A stretch of 64,000 nucleotides of DNA from Mycolicibacterium doricum (GCF_010728155.1 NZ_AP022605.1:992001-1056000); one strand, 5' to 3'; shown: positions 18,649-28,325, counted from the first letter of the stretch. The notes: generated by a model from the sequence alone, not told the origin. Translations and numbers: made by a program.

Positions 18649-19195
18649 GGGACACGTATAGCTTTGTAAGCCCCACAAGGGGCAGCGCGGTCGGTCAAGC
18701 CTCGGGCAGGTCTCGATATTGCAGTCCTCGAAGCTTTTGCGAAGGCCCCGAGCGGTCTAACGAGTTCGTCCAAATCGGTGCGCCAACTGGTGGGAGGAAA
18801 GCTATTTGATCCTGCGCTTCCGGCAACGAGGCGAACACGCCGATACGGACCCATTTTGCTGATGCTTCGATGGAGAGACAGTCGAAAATGCCCGGTTTTA
18901 GCTGTGACTTGTCGTCCCCGGTCCCGATCCAACCAGCGGCGTTTATTTTCGAGCAGATGCCCCTGTTTATGTAACCGGTCCCGTATACGCATTCTATTCC
19001 TGCAGGGGGGGCGATCGTGGGACCGCTGCCTAGGTCACACAGATTTTTCCTTGTGGAGGATCACGTCCGCCTTGCTTGCGTCAGTGAATGGGGCACCGGG
19101 CAAATGTTCGGGTGCGGTCGACTTGTTGGTGACGTACGGATCGCGCCAGAGAAAATGAGTGGCGGCTAACCCCTGGCACATGTGACCATCGAGGG
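18649..19195. other. intergenic region, no gene recognised
   Basis: About 550 bases between the divergent membrane/Cys-rich pair and the 807-residue gene. Frames on both strands lack family-like sequence and good starts. It probably holds two divergent promoters; none is clear enough to place. A GGGGGGG run lies at about 19004-19010. Confidence 0.4.
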
Positions 19196-21619
19196 ATGAC
19201 CTCTAGGACAAAACGCCGTGAAACACGGCGCCGTAGACGAGCAAAGGCAGAGGCGACAAGCCCGGGCATCGACCGCCACGGTGCAGTAATGATGACTGTG
19301 ATAGCGGAGTCCGCGGCCTTGCTGCAGCAGGCACCTGGTGGCGAAGCCACCCTCCCGTGGCTGGAACAGCAACTGGCAGACACCATCGACTCGCTATCTG
19401 CTGGGCTCAGCCGGTACACCACATTCGCTGTTTGCGAGGTGTCCCGGCTTAACTTGTTGCCGTGGACCTTCATGCAGGGCGTCAATTTCATGGACACGGA
19501 TGGTGGTCCCGCGCGGCTCGAATTGCTGACCTTGCTCGCCGCTGCGACCTCGCAGAGGCACAACGGTGATGCGCTACCAATATGGAAACAGTTCGCTGAG
19601 TGGAAGACGGCGGCGGACAAGATAATTCAGCTGTCGGCGATGATCAACCTCTACCGCGCAATCGAAGACGGCGCGCTTGATCCCATGGCTAAGATCCAGG
19701 CCAGCACCCGCGCGAGCGAAGTGTTGCTTCGCGAATCATCGTATGGGGACATGGTAAAGGCGACACTGACGGATCTGTTTGATCCGCCCCAAATTAAATC
19801 TGCTCTGGTAGATCTTCTGTCCTTCGACCTCGGCGGTGCAATTAGTGTGCTGGAGGCGTGCGACGAGATTCAGACCGACAAGCTCAATGAGCGACTTGCT
19901 GCGATGAGAGCTGCGCTCGATCAGGGCATGGCGAACGAAGAGAATCTGACTGACGCTGACAAAGAAGAAATAGGAAACAGGGTGAACATCACCTGGGACC
20001 CGTCAGACGACGACGTGTCCGCGAGTGTTGCTGAGATAGCGGAACGACTCCGAATTCCTGAAAGTACGGTTGCCGCGGTACTTGCCCAGTTCGTTCTACC
20101 GAGCGATCTTGGGTCGCCTGAAGAAGTAGTTTCGAGCTTTACTACCGGCGACAACGCTCTGCGGACAAACCCCGTCATCTCTGACGGGAACGGCCGCTTC
20201 TTGCTGGTTCATCCCTCTTTGGTCCTCCCCGCGATCCGCGAGAATCTAGAGCAGCGCCTGAAGCAGTCGCCGTTCTGGAACGAATACCAAGCACACCGCG
20301 GCAAATACCTCGAATATGAGACGTCCAAATGCCTTAGTCAAGTGCTACCGGGTGCGGACGTTCGTTCAGGCTTCGAATACTTCATCCCGGCTGACGAGAC
20401 CGAGGCCGCGGGCGATCCGGCTGGCTACACAAAGTTGGTCGAGGGTGACCTCCTCTATCTGCTGGATGATGTCGCGGTCGTCGCTGAGGAAAAGGCGGTA
20501 GCGCTCGCTCCTAGTGCACGAGCTGGCAACACTCGACGCCTGCGCAATGACTTGGTTCGCATCGTGACAAGAGCGGCGGAGCAGGCTGGCCGGCTGAAAG
20601 AACGAATGGAGAAGGACAGGGGATTTCGTCTCCGAGACGGCACCTGGGTAAACACCGAGAACGTTCGTGAAATCCACACCATGGCAGTGAGTCTGGAAGA
20701 TCTGTCTGGAGTGAGCACCGCGACGGCTGACATGCTTCGAGCGGGTCTGTTAGACGCCGAGAGTATTCCATGGACGGTCTCGTTAAATGATCTGAGGCTC
20801 ATAGTCGAGCTGGTGGACCCATCCGCAGTCGCAGTATTTCTGCTGTACTTGCGGCGCCGTCGGCACCCAGAGGCCACGGTAGTGTTCGCTGCGGTGGACG
20901 AGCTTGACTTCTTCCTCAATTTTTTCGAAAATGGTTTGTACGTTCAGCCGGATCCCGAGCTCATGAGAGCCGAACTGCCATATATGACCGGAACGCAGAC
21001 TGGCTACCGGAGGCGAAGGGATGGGCAAGCTCGCCAATTCATCACCAGCAGAACGGATCCGCTCGACGCTTGGCACGCCTATACATCTGGCTATTCGGAT
21101 GTACCCGCTAGAAAGCCCGAGATTAGGAATTCGCCGACGATCCCGCTGCTTCGGGAGTTGCAGACCCGTAGGGACTTCGGTTGGTGCAGTATCGGCGCTA
21201 CTTTGTTGTCGGGATCTACCCGGACGCAGCAGGAGTGGATGAACACTCCGAAGGATCTGATCAAGCGAGCCAGGTTCGACGGTCATGGGCACTCCGTAAC
21301 ACGGCCCTACGGATCGAACCGCGCGGATGCGTGGGTTCAGGTGTGGGCCGTCGAAGACTCGTCGACGCCCGAATTTGGGGCGGCGATCGCCAATCTGAAG
21401 GACTACATCCGAGCGAAGAAGTATCAACTACGTTTTCCGCGCGCGATGGCGCTACTTTTCGACTCGCAATCGGGGCAGCTGCACACCGCCCTCTACGATG
21501 GGACTCCCTTAGTTGCAGACGAATACTTGGATGGTTTGGTCGCAAAACTATTCCCGGCTGATAAATGGCAGAAATCGCTTCCAAAGCTTCCTAATACACG
21601 GCGTGGCAAACGGCGATAG
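19196..21619 (+). CDS. large hypothetical protein with PD-(D/E)XK-like nuclease motif (807 aa)
   Basis: A basic N-terminus (MTSRTKRRETRRRRRAKAEA) precedes a helical region of about 370 residues. Then comes a segment KYLEYETSKCLSQVL (E about 378), VEGDLLYLLDD (D about 417) and VAVVAEEKAVAL (E-x-K about 431-433), the order of a PD-(D/E)XK nuclease fold. About 370 further residues of unknown fold follow. No partner gene is adjacent on the same strand. The start at 19196 has only GAGGG touching it; ATGs at 19289 and 19292 are alternatives, but the basic tail is kept in frame. A stand-alone defence nuclease is plausible but not shown. Confidence 0.65.
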   Translation: MTSRTKRRETRRRRRAKAEATSPGIDRHGAVMMTVIAESAALLQQAPGGEATLPWLEQQLADTIDSLSAGLSRYTTFAVCEVSRLNLLPWTFMQGVNFMDTDGGPARLELLTLLAAATSQRHNGDALPIWKQFAEWKTAADKIIQLSAMINLYRAIEDGALDPMAKIQASTRASEVLLRESSYGDMVKATLTDLFDPPQIKSALVDLLSFDLGGAISVLEACDEIQTDKLNERLAAMRAALDQGMANEENLTDADKEEIGNRVNITWDPSDDDVSASVAEIAERLRIPESTVAAVLAQFVLPSDLGSPEEVVSSFTTGDNALRTNPVISDGNGRFLLVHPSLVLPAIRENLEQRLKQSPFWNEYQAHRGKYLEYETSKCLSQVLPGADVRSGFEYFIPADETEAAGDPAGYTKLVEGDLLYLLDDVAVVAEEKAVALAPSARAGNTRRLRNDLVRIVTRAAEQAGRLKERMEKDRGFRLRDGTWVNTENVREIHTMAVSLEDLSGVSTATADMLRAGLLDAESIPWTVSLNDLRLIVELVDPSAVAVFLLYLRRRRHPEATVVFAAVDELDFFLNFFENGLYVQPDPELMRAELPYMTGTQTGYRRRRDGQARQFITSRTDPLDAWHAYTSGYSDVPARKPEIRNSPTIPLLRELQTRRDFGWCSIGATLLSGSTRTQQEWMNTPKDLIKRARFDGHGHSVTRPYGSNRADAWVQVWAVEDSSTPEFGAAIANLKDYIRAKKYQLRFPRAMALLFDSQSGQLHTALYDGTPLVADEYLDGLVAKLFPADKWQKSLPKLPNTRRGKRR

Positions 21620-21820
21620 GTGTGGGGAATACCCGGCCGGCATCCTCGGTTAGCGTCGCACTGCCGAGAAGCGTTTGCGGTAACGGCAAGCTGCGGGATA
21701 CGGCCACGTCGCCCATGCGGTATTTATTGGCACGCGGCTTCGAAACTGACGCGGCGTGGGGGCGGCGCACGGTTCAGGGGCAAGGGCATCGGTCGCGGGC
21801 AGGATTGGCATGGCATCGAG

Positions 21821-22059
21821 TCAGACGGGAATCTTCACCGGCAATCGCCGGTATCCCGTCTCGCACGCAACTCCGTCGTCACCGTCGCGGTCGAGCTTCC
21901 TGGAGTAGCCGGGTTGTCCGGCAAATAAGCGGCAAGGCGCTAGCGGCACGCGCGCGGTTCCCAACTGCTGTCGGCGTGTGCCGCCGGTGCCACACCAAAT
22001 TGGAGTCCGGCGATCACGGCAGCAATACCGAAAGCTGCGAAAAGTGCAGACCTGACCAT
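21821..22059 (-). pseudogene. secreted Excalibur-domain protein, frameshifted
   Basis: From ATG at 22059 (GGGGGG 4 bases upstream) the minus strand encodes a signal peptide ending APAAHAD, then stops early at SSWEPRACR. The next frame continues with PGYSRKLDRDGDDGVACE, the Excalibur calcium-binding signature (DxDxDG-like loop and C). One indel near 21955-21975 separates them. Small secreted Excalibur proteins are common in mycobacteria. The gap to 21620 on the left contains nothing recognisable. Confidence 0.65.
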
Positions 22060-22544
22060 GTATCCCCCCGACGTCTGGCAGCCGAACGCGCGAATGCGAC
22101 CGGGCCGCGGTCAAGATCACTGGGCAATCACCAGACGCGAGCTGACAGGCAAGCGGACGTTCTTGCCCGCCGGTGATGAGCAGCTTGGAGGTCGAGAGCA
22201 GACTGCCCCGTGTGGTCGAGTGCCGCCAGGACCTCGCGTACCACTGTGCGCGGCCCACCATCGACGCCGAGGCGAGTCGCATCCCACCAGGCCACTCCGA
22301 CGCCTTGATCGCTCGGCCGGGGCGAGGCCGTGGGCGTCGTGACCGTTGTTGACCGTCTCTGGGGGTGACGACCACGGGGTGTTGTGCCGTCGTTGATCGT
22401 GCCGATGTGGTGGCCGGCGTTGGGGTGGGTTTGATCTTGGTGGTCTGCACCGTCAGTGTGTCGATGAACTGATGGGTGCACGGCGCCGCCGCTGATTTCT
22501 TGGCCGAACCTTCGGCGACGCCGTGCGTAGTGCGAAAGGCACTG

Positions 22545-23201
22545 ATGGTCACGGTAGAGGTCGATTCCGAGCGCGTCGAGTCCCGGTTGGCTGCTGGGGA
22601 GGTGTCGTGCCCGTCATGCCCGGACGGGGTGTTGGTGCGGTGGGGTTTCGCCCGTTCTCGCCAGGTGGTTGGGTCGGCCGCGCCGGTGCGGCCGCGGCGG
22701 TCTCGGTGCCGCACGTGTTTGGTGACCCATGTGTTGCTGCCGGTGACGTTGCTGCTGCGCAGGGCCTATGTCGCGGAGCTGATCTGGGCGGCGGTGGTGG
22801 CGAAGGCGGCCGGTGGGGGGCACCGCCGGATCGGGGCGCGGTTGGGGATTCCCGGATCGACGGTCCGCGGCTGGCTGCGAGTGATCACCGGGCGCGCGCA
22901 GGTGGTGCGGCACTGGTTCCTCTCGGTCGCGGTCGCTGCGGGGGTAGACGTGTCGATACCGAGGTCGACCGGGTCGGGGTGCGGGGACGTTGTCGCCGCG
23001 GTCGGCGCTGCGCGGGCCGCGGTCGGGGCGCGTTTCGGTGAGCGGTCGGTGATCGGTGCGGTGACGTCGGCGCGGGTGGCTGCTGCGTGCAGCGGTGGCC
23101 GGCTGCTGTCACCGGGTTGGCCGCCGGCACCGAAACCGGTCGGTGCAACACCAGTTGACCCTGACATCAGCGGTGTGGATGGGTCATCGTCGCGAGGATG
23201 A
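22545..23201 (+). CDS. zinc-finger/HTH accessory protein of the transposon (218 aa)
   Basis: From MVTVEVDSERVESRLAAGEV the protein has CPSC...CRTC (two CxxC pairs about 27 residues apart) and then a helix-turn-helix RIGARLGIPGSTVRGWLR. This is the layout of DUF6431-type proteins that accompany DDE/AAA transposition genes in actinobacteria; the name is from memory and moderately sure. A zinc-plus-HTH protein beside a DDE integrase and an AAA ATPase could act in target or end recognition. The C-terminal half is low-complexity Ala/Gly/Val. Confidence 0.65.
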   Translation: MVTVEVDSERVESRLAAGEVSCPSCPDGVLVRWGFARSRQVVGSAAPVRPRRSRCRTCLVTHVLLPVTLLLRRAYVAELIWAAVVAKAAGGGHRRIGARLGIPGSTVRGWLRVITGRAQVVRHWFLSVAVAAGVDVSIPRSTGSGCGDVVAAVGAARAAVGARFGERSVIGAVTSARVAAACSGGRLLSPGWPPAPKPVGATPVDPDISGVDGSSSRG

Positions 23202-23240
23202 CTGCCCGGCAAACGGTTGGGTGGCATCACCGAGACAGGA

Positions 23241-24719
23241 GTGGGTGTCATCAGTACCGAGGACGAGAAGCGCCGCCAGAGAAGTCACGCCGTGGGGTTG
23301 TTCCGCTACCAGTTGATCTGCCCGGCATTGGACAAGGATTTGTCGACGAAGGCTCGTGGCCGGCTGGTCCGTGAGATCGCCGCCCGTGAGCACACCGACC
23401 CGTTCGGGACGTCGGTGCGCTACTCGCGCGACACCTTGGACCGCTGGATCCGCCGCTACCGCGCTGGCGGGTTCGTCGAGTTGATCCCCTCATCGCGATC
23501 GTCGGCGCCGCGCACCGACGGCGCCACGTTGGAGTTGGCGGCCTCGCTCAAGCGGGAGAATCCGGCGCGGACCGCCGCGCAGGTGGGGCGCATCCTGCGG
23601 GCGGCCACGGGGTGGTCACCGTCTGAGTCGACGCTGCTGCGGCTGTTTCACCGCCTCGAGTTGATCGGCCCGGCCGCCGGGGACGTCCCGGCGGTGTTCG
23701 GCCGGTTCGAGGCCGAGAACCCCAATGATCGGTGGACCGGGGATGCGTTGCATGGCCCGAAGATTGGTGGCCGCAAGACCTATCTGTTCGCTTTCTTGGA
23801 CGATCATTCCCGGCTGGTCTGCGGCTATCGGTTCGGCTTCAGCGAGGACACCGTCCGGTTGGGCGTCGCTCTGGAACCGGCGTTGGCCGCTCGTGGAGTT
23901 TCGGCCAGTGTCTACGTCGACAACGGGTCGGCGTTCGTTGATGCCTGGTTGTTGCGGGCGTGCGCGAAACTGGGGATCCGGCTGGTGCATTCCACCCCGC
24001 ACCGTCCCCAAGGCCGCGGGAAGATCGAACGGTTCTTCCGGACCGTGCGTGAGCAGTTCCTCGTGGAGGTCGTCGACACGACTGCCGACGAGCTGGCCGC
24101 CGCCGGCACTGATCACCGCACCGCGCTGTGGGAACTCAACCGGTTGCTGACCGCGTGGATCGAAACCGAGTACCACCGCCGGATTCACACCGAGACCGGG
24201 CAAGCCCCGCTGGACCGCTGGGATGCGGGGTGGCAGCGGCTGGGGCGGACTCCGGCGATGCCGACCTCCGATGATCTGACCGAGGCGTTCCTGTGGTCGG
24301 AGTACCGCATGGTCACCAAGACCGCGACAGTGTCATTGCATGGCAACACCTTCCAAGTCGACGCGGCGCTGGTAGGCCGCAAGGTCGAGTTGGTGTTCTC
24401 ACCGTTCGACATGGAGACCGTGGAAGTTCGATACCGGAACATGAGTCATGGGAAGGCGTTGCCGCACAACATCACCCGCCACGTTCATCCGAAGGCCCGA
24501 CCCGAGACGCCCGATCCGGCGGTGGTGCCCGCGACGGGGATCGACTACCTCGAGCTGACCGAGCGAACCCATCATCAGCAGGTCCGCGCCGACCGGCGGA
24601 TCGGTTACGACGCCCTCTTCGGCGATGGCCAAGACCCAAGCGGCGACGAGGGTCAGATTCACGGGGAACTCAGCCTCCACGACGTAGACGACATCGAGCG
24701 GAACGGAACAACTGCATGA
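23241..24719 (+). CDS. Mu/TniA-like DDE transposase (492 aa)
   Basis: An N-terminal HTH region (YSRDTLDRWIRRYRAGGF) and a second HTH (RTAAQVGRILRAATGWSPSE) precede an rve catalytic core: D in DRWTGDALHG, D in VYVDNGSAF and E in GKIERFFRTVR, followed by a Mu-C-like beta-barrel (TVSLHGNTFQVDAALVGRKV). The GTG at 23241 begins the conserved part; AGGAG overlaps it, so a nearby codon may be used. The stop overlaps the ATG of the ATPase gene (ATGA), so the products are made together and act together on the ends. Confidence 0.85.
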   Translation: MGVISTEDEKRRQRSHAVGLFRYQLICPALDKDLSTKARGRLVREIAAREHTDPFGTSVRYSRDTLDRWIRRYRAGGFVELIPSSRSSAPRTDGATLELAASLKRENPARTAAQVGRILRAATGWSPSESTLLRLFHRLELIGPAAGDVPAVFGRFEAENPNDRWTGDALHGPKIGGRKTYLFAFLDDHSRLVCGYRFGFSEDTVRLGVALEPALAARGVSASVYVDNGSAFVDAWLLRACAKLGIRLVHSTPHRPQGRGKIERFFRTVREQFLVEVVDTTADELAAAGTDHRTALWELNRLLTAWIETEYHRRIHTETGQAPLDRWDAGWQRLGRTPAMPTSDDLTEAFLWSEYRMVTKTATVSLHGNTFQVDAALVGRKVELVFSPFDMETVEVRYRNMSHGKALPHNITRHVHPKARPETPDPAVVPATGIDYLELTERTHHQQVRADRRIGYDALFGDGQDPSGDEGQIHGELSLHDVDDIERNGTTA

Positions 24720-25531
24720 GCATCGAACGCCTGCAATCACATTACGGTTTCACCCGTATGCCCTTCGGGCGGGGCTTGGCCCCCGCGATGCTGCACCGTC
24801 ATCCCGGACACGCCGAGGCGGTCGCCCGCATCACCTGGTGCGTGGATCAACACGCCATCGGGGTCATCACCGGGGAGGTCGGCGCGGGCAAGACCGTCGC
24901 GATCCGCGCGGCGACCTCGGCGCTGGACCCCGCGCGGCACGTGATCATCTACCTGCCCAATCCCTCGGTCGGGGTGCGCGGCATGTTGCATCACGTCGTG
25001 ACCGCGTTGGGCCGGGTGCCGAACTTCTACACCGCGACGTTGGCGCCGCAAGCCGCCGAGGCACTGGCTGCCGAGCACGCCGAACGGGGTCGCACCCCGG
25101 TCGTGGTGATCGACGAAGCCCACCTGCTCGACAACGCGCAGATGGAGGCGATCCGGATGCTGACCAATCACGACATGGACTCCGGGTCGCCGTTCGCCGC
25201 CCTGCTGGTCGGGCAACCGACCTTGCGGCATCGCCTTCACCTAGGCGTGCTCGCCGCACTAGATCAGCGCATCGCGGTCCGCTACGCGATAGCCGGCATG
25301 CAACCAGCCGACACCGCTGACTACATCGCCCATCACGCCAAGATCGCCGGGCGAACCGATCCATTGTTCTCCGATGATGCGATCACGCTGATCCACAACG
25401 CCGCCCGAGGATATCCACGCGCGGTGAACAACCTCGCAGTGCACGCGTTGACCGCGGCGTTCGCCGCGAAGTCCTCGATCGTCGACGAGAAATCCGCCCG
25501 CATCGCCGTCACTGAAACGGGCCACGACTGA
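24716..25531 (+). CDS. ExeA/TniB/TnsC-like AAA ATPase (271 aa)
   Basis: Walker A is GEVGAGKT and Walker B is VVVIDEAHLL, followed by sensor-type residues and an RNLA-like AVNNLAVHAL region, the ExeA/TniB layout. The N-terminus MSIERLQSHYGFTRMPFG is typical of ExeA-like proteins. It is coupled to the transposase by ATGA. By family knowledge such ATPases choose target DNA and activate the DDE partner. The frame is intact. Confidence 0.85.
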   Translation: MSIERLQSHYGFTRMPFGRGLAPAMLHRHPGHAEAVARITWCVDQHAIGVITGEVGAGKTVAIRAATSALDPARHVIIYLPNPSVGVRGMLHHVVTALGRVPNFYTATLAPQAAEALAAEHAERGRTPVVVIDEAHLLDNAQMEAIRMLTNHDMDSGSPFAALLVGQPTLRHRLHLGVLAALDQRIAVRYAIAGMQPADTADYIAHHAKIAGRTDPLFSDDAITLIHNAARGYPRAVNNLAVHALTAAFAAKSSIVDEKSARIAVTETGHD

Positions 25532-25583
25532 ATCACTGATCATGCGACGTCACTACACCGACGACGCCGTCACCGCACCGACG

Positions 25584-25618
25584 AAGACCCTGTCCGCTAC
25601 ACGGGCAGGGTCTTTGTT
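25584..25618 (+). terminator. rho-independent terminator of the transposon operon
   Basis: AAGACCCTG (25584-25592) pairs with CAGGGTCTT (25606-25614), with a further GC-rich inner loop, then TGTTT. It lies 52 bp after the ATPase stop and inside the right end of the transposon. Confidence 0.7.
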
Positions 25619-25919
25619 TCATCAGAACCATCCGCACCGACCATGACGGCAACGTCTGCATCCTCAGTGACGGTCAACAGACCGTCCGAGACCACAACTT
25701 GGCTTGTGCGCTGAATGCCGGAACCCCGCAATTTGGTCCTAAATTGCGGGTTATGTCCAGACACATTTTGCCATCGAATATTCAGCGATAATGATCGAGA
25801 ATCGGCCAGATTCTGCCAAGAATCGCTCGGTCTCGCCTCGGTTTGTCGGATCTGGAAAGCCTGTGTGCCGCTGGGAGATAACCGGATCAGCGCGCGTACT
25901 CCGAGAACGGCCAAAAACG

Positions 25920-25956
25920 AATCCATTGGTCGCGGGTTCGAGCCCCGCCCGCCCCG
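25920..25956 (+). repeat. tRNA 3'-end fragment (T arm and acceptor half)
   Basis: GCGGG-TTCGAGC-CCCGC forms a proper T arm, followed by CCGCCCC and a G discriminator, so this is the 3' part of a tRNA with no 5' half nearby. The first 21 bases (25920-25940) recur at 29837-29857. It looks like the scar of another tRNA-targeted integration inside the island. The tRNA identity is not certain; the sequence before the T arm would fit a lysine tRNA. Confidence 0.55.
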
Positions 25957-26107
25957 CAAACTAAATAGCGAGGTAGAGAGGTTTTCGCGGTTGCTGACTG
26001 GTGAACCAACCGCCCAAAACGGCCGAGATACACGCAAGTGTTACGCAATCAAAGGACGCAATCAACGGCACAAACCGCCCACAGCAAACCCGGAATCAAT
26101 GGTGAGG

Positions 26108-26977
26108 TCAGAAGCGCCAAATCCAGCGCCACACCTTTTTCGCAGCCAACTTGATCCGATACCGCCGATAGCCGAGTCTTTGACGAAAGTTCATTGTTGT
26201 CGGTGGCTTAACTGTTCTTGCGAAACGAACATCCGCTTCATCGACAGCTAGAGGGTATTGTCCTCCTTCACTTGAAATTGCCTCGGATGACACCACAGTG
26301 AGCGTATTGGCAGTTATACTCGATGCCTCTACGCATTGATCTTCCGGTGTGTCAGCCGAATTAACGATATCGCAATACGTCATAGGGAATCCAATTCCAC
26401 CCGCGCCAGCCTGGTTGTAAGACAGGTGGTAGTAAAGAGTTACGCCGCTGTACCGAAAACTGTAGCTCTGGGTATAGCCCGTTCTCGCTGGAACGGCAGA
26501 CCATAGATGTTCCCGTTCAAAACCCATTTCGGGGCGCGGTGGAAATTTGTCCTTGCCGAGCTTGATATTAAAGATGTCAAACGTCAGCCGCTTGGTGTTG
26601 TAATGCATCTTGCGGTTGGTGATGGTGATTGCGTATGAATAGACGGCGTGGTCGCGTATTTCGACGAGGACCCATGCGCCGGGCAATTGGTAGGTGCGCC
26701 GTTCATGACCTGATTTATGGTCAACGAACTGTGCGACGCCAAATACGGACTCAACGAAAGGCACAGAGCTTCCGCAGGCTAACTTATCTAGTAGCTTCGC
26801 TTGAGCACGGCGGCGGCCTAGCCGTGCGGCTAGCGGATTCAGGCCGAATTTGATCGCAGCCCAAACGATGCCCGCAATGACGGTGACAGCCGCTAGCGCG
26901 CTGAAGATGTTGTCTAATCGCGACCACTCCAACGCCAGAAACCAATTCCAGCCATCGCTCAACCAGTCTAAAGTCAT
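26108..26977 (-). CDS. hypothetical membrane-anchored protein (289 aa)
   Basis: One N-terminal membrane helix (NIFSALAAVTVIAGIVWAAI) is followed by a soluble domain with SSVPFVESVFGVAQF, repeated aromatic beta-like segments (SYSFRYSGVTLYYHLSY) and a basic Trp-rich C-terminus. The FVESVFG element and general plan recall ETEC_3214-type proteins, but this is a weak impression. It lies 30 bp after a second gene on the same strand. Composition is clearly A/T-richer than the chromosome. Confidence 0.55.
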   Translation of the reverse strand: MTLDWLSDGWNWFLALEWSRLDNIFSALAAVTVIAGIVWAAIKFGLNPLAARLGRRRAQAKLLDKLACGSSVPFVESVFGVAQFVDHKSGHERRTYQLPGAWVLVEIRDHAVYSYAITITNRKMHYNTKRLTFDIFNIKLGKDKFPPRPEMGFEREHLWSAVPARTGYTQSYSFRYSGVTLYYHLSYNQAGAGGIGFPMTYCDIVNSADTPEDQCVEASSITANTLTVVSSEAISSEGGQYPLAVDEADVRFARTVKPPTTMNFRQRLGYRRYRIKLAAKKVWRWIWRF

Positions 26978-27007
26978 GAAACTACCACCAGCACCGGCGA
27001 AGCCAGC

Positions 27008-27658
27008 CTAATCTTCTTCCATGAGTTCGCCATCTTTATTGATCCGAATTGTTTTGCGCGAGTTGTTTTCTGGGTCTTTGATTGTGATCGAGATTGCGCT
27101 GGGCCTTTTGCGTTTGTCTGCAAAGTAACGCCGGATGGCCTCAATGGCGATGCCTATGCCGATGTTGATCCCTTCGTCACCGGCTTTGGTCGCGACATAC
27201 ATGAAGATGTCCAACGCCAAGTCCGGGATTCCTGAGCCACCCAAAGGCACGTATGCAGGAATCACGGGATAATCAGAGTCTGCCTGTATGTACGCTGCTA
27301 GATCGGCAAGCACGTCCATTTCGTCCGGGGTTTGGTTCACTAAGACGAAACTGACGTCAGTGTGCCGCTCTGGTGCAAGACGCTCAGGTGGGATTGATTT
27401 CAGCTCATCGATAATGTGGCTTCGCACGATCTTATTGACTTCAAGAAGCGCTGACACCGATTTCTGGTCGTAAGCTAGCTGTTCTGCGTTGGTCAACTGC
27501 CCGCCCTCCGGTTGTGTGATTGTTCCGCCCCGCTGGATGCTAGGCAGGTTCTCCGACACATGGAACCGTTCGACTACCTTGCGCGTCTGACCATCCACCG
27601 CTGGCTCAAGATCGCTGACCGAGAGGATGCCCGCGTCCAGCCCCTCGTCACTAGCCAA
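27008..27658 (-). CDS. hypothetical acidic protein, first gene of a pair (216 aa, 5' end uncertain)
   Basis: The frame opens at TTG 27658, exactly where an IS3 fragment abuts, so the natural N-terminus may have been cut. The visible protein is acidic. It has a Ser/Asp-rich start, a middle LAAYIQADSDYPVIPAYVP region, a Gly/Ile-rich helix (DEGINIGIGIAIEAIRRYF) and a C-terminal strand pattern SAISITIKDPENNSRKTIRI. No family is recognised. The tight downstream membrane gene suggests the two act together. Confidence 0.5.
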   Translation of the reverse strand: MASDEGLDAGILSVSDLEPAVDGQTRKVVERFHVSENLPSIQRGGTITQPEGGQLTNAEQLAYDQKSVSALLEVNKIVRSHIIDELKSIPPERLAPERHTDVSFVLVNQTPDEMDVLADLAAYIQADSDYPVIPAYVPLGGSGIPDLALDIFMYVATKAGDEGINIGIGIAIEAIRRYFADKRKRPSAISITIKDPENNSRKTIRINKDGELMEED

Positions 27659-28240
27659 TGCAACGTCAATTCAGCGCAGCCGGCCCCAACCAGGTCTGGT
27701 AGGCCGACATCAACGAGCACCGCACCGATGAAGGCAAGCTCTACCTCTGTGCCATCAAAGATGTTCACTCCAACCGGATCGTGGGGTACTCGATCGACTC
27801 CCAGATGAAGTCCTCACTCGCGGTGGCCGCCCTAGATCACGCTGTCGCGTTGCGATCGCCGGAGGCAACGGTTGTCCACTCCGACTGGGGCAGCCAGTTC
27901 AGGTCTCGGAACTTTGTCTATGCGCTGTCGCACAACGGGTTACACGGAGCACTGGGCCGCGTCGGAGCGTGCGGCGACAATGCCGCCATGGAGTCGTTCT
28001 TCGCCCTTCTACAACGCAACGTCCTCGACCGGAAACGGTGGTCCACCCGAGCCGAGCTGCGCCTAGCGATCGTGTCTTGGATCGAGCGGACCTACCACCG
28101 ACGCCGTCGGCATTGCGCACTCGGCAGGCTCACCCCGAAAGAGTTCGAACTGCTCCACACACCAGTCGCAACCGCGGCCTGAAATTCACACCCCGCGGGT
28201 CAACTGAACTCGGGGCAGTCCCATTGCCGTTTATCCACCC
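27656..28240 (+). mobile_element. IS3-family fragment with decayed OrfB
   Basis: A partial OrfB begins RQFSAAGPNQVW, hits an in-frame TAG at the position of a usual Leu/Gln before ADINEHRTDEGKLYLCAIKD, then continues intact to 28182: VVHSDWGSQFRSRNF, NAAMESFFALLQRNVLD, ERTYHRRRRHCALGRLTP. The second D and the E of the DDE triad are there, but the 5' half and left end are missing. The right end is probably the GGGTCAACTGAACTCGGGG segment near 28200. Confidence 0.75.
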
Positions 28241-28325
28241 CAAATGAGTCGGAGTCGACCGGATTGGGCGCCTCCTTTCCGTATCAGTTGAGCGTCGGAA
28301 GGCATTGTGCCGCAGCACTTATCGA

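Larger units (their letters stand above)
22347..25679 (+). mobile_element. three-gene DDE transposon (zinc-HTH protein, integrase, ATPase)
   Basis: The ends TGTTGACCGTCTCTGGGGGTG (left, from 22347) and, inward from the right, TGTTGACCGTCACTGAGGATG are imperfect inverted repeats with TG...CA termini. The hexamer GACCGT is duplicated at 22341-22346 and 25680-25685. Variant GTTGATCG and GTGTCGATG motifs lie inside the left end and may be extra transposase sites, as in Mu/Tn7-like elements. Three genes read rightwards with tight spacing. Confidence 0.82.

Noticed and set aside
25597..26037. 146-codon minus-strand frame with a GGRGSNPRPMD segment
   Set aside because: This peptide is a common artefact of reading tRNA 3' ends in antisense; here it covers a tRNA fragment and a terminator.
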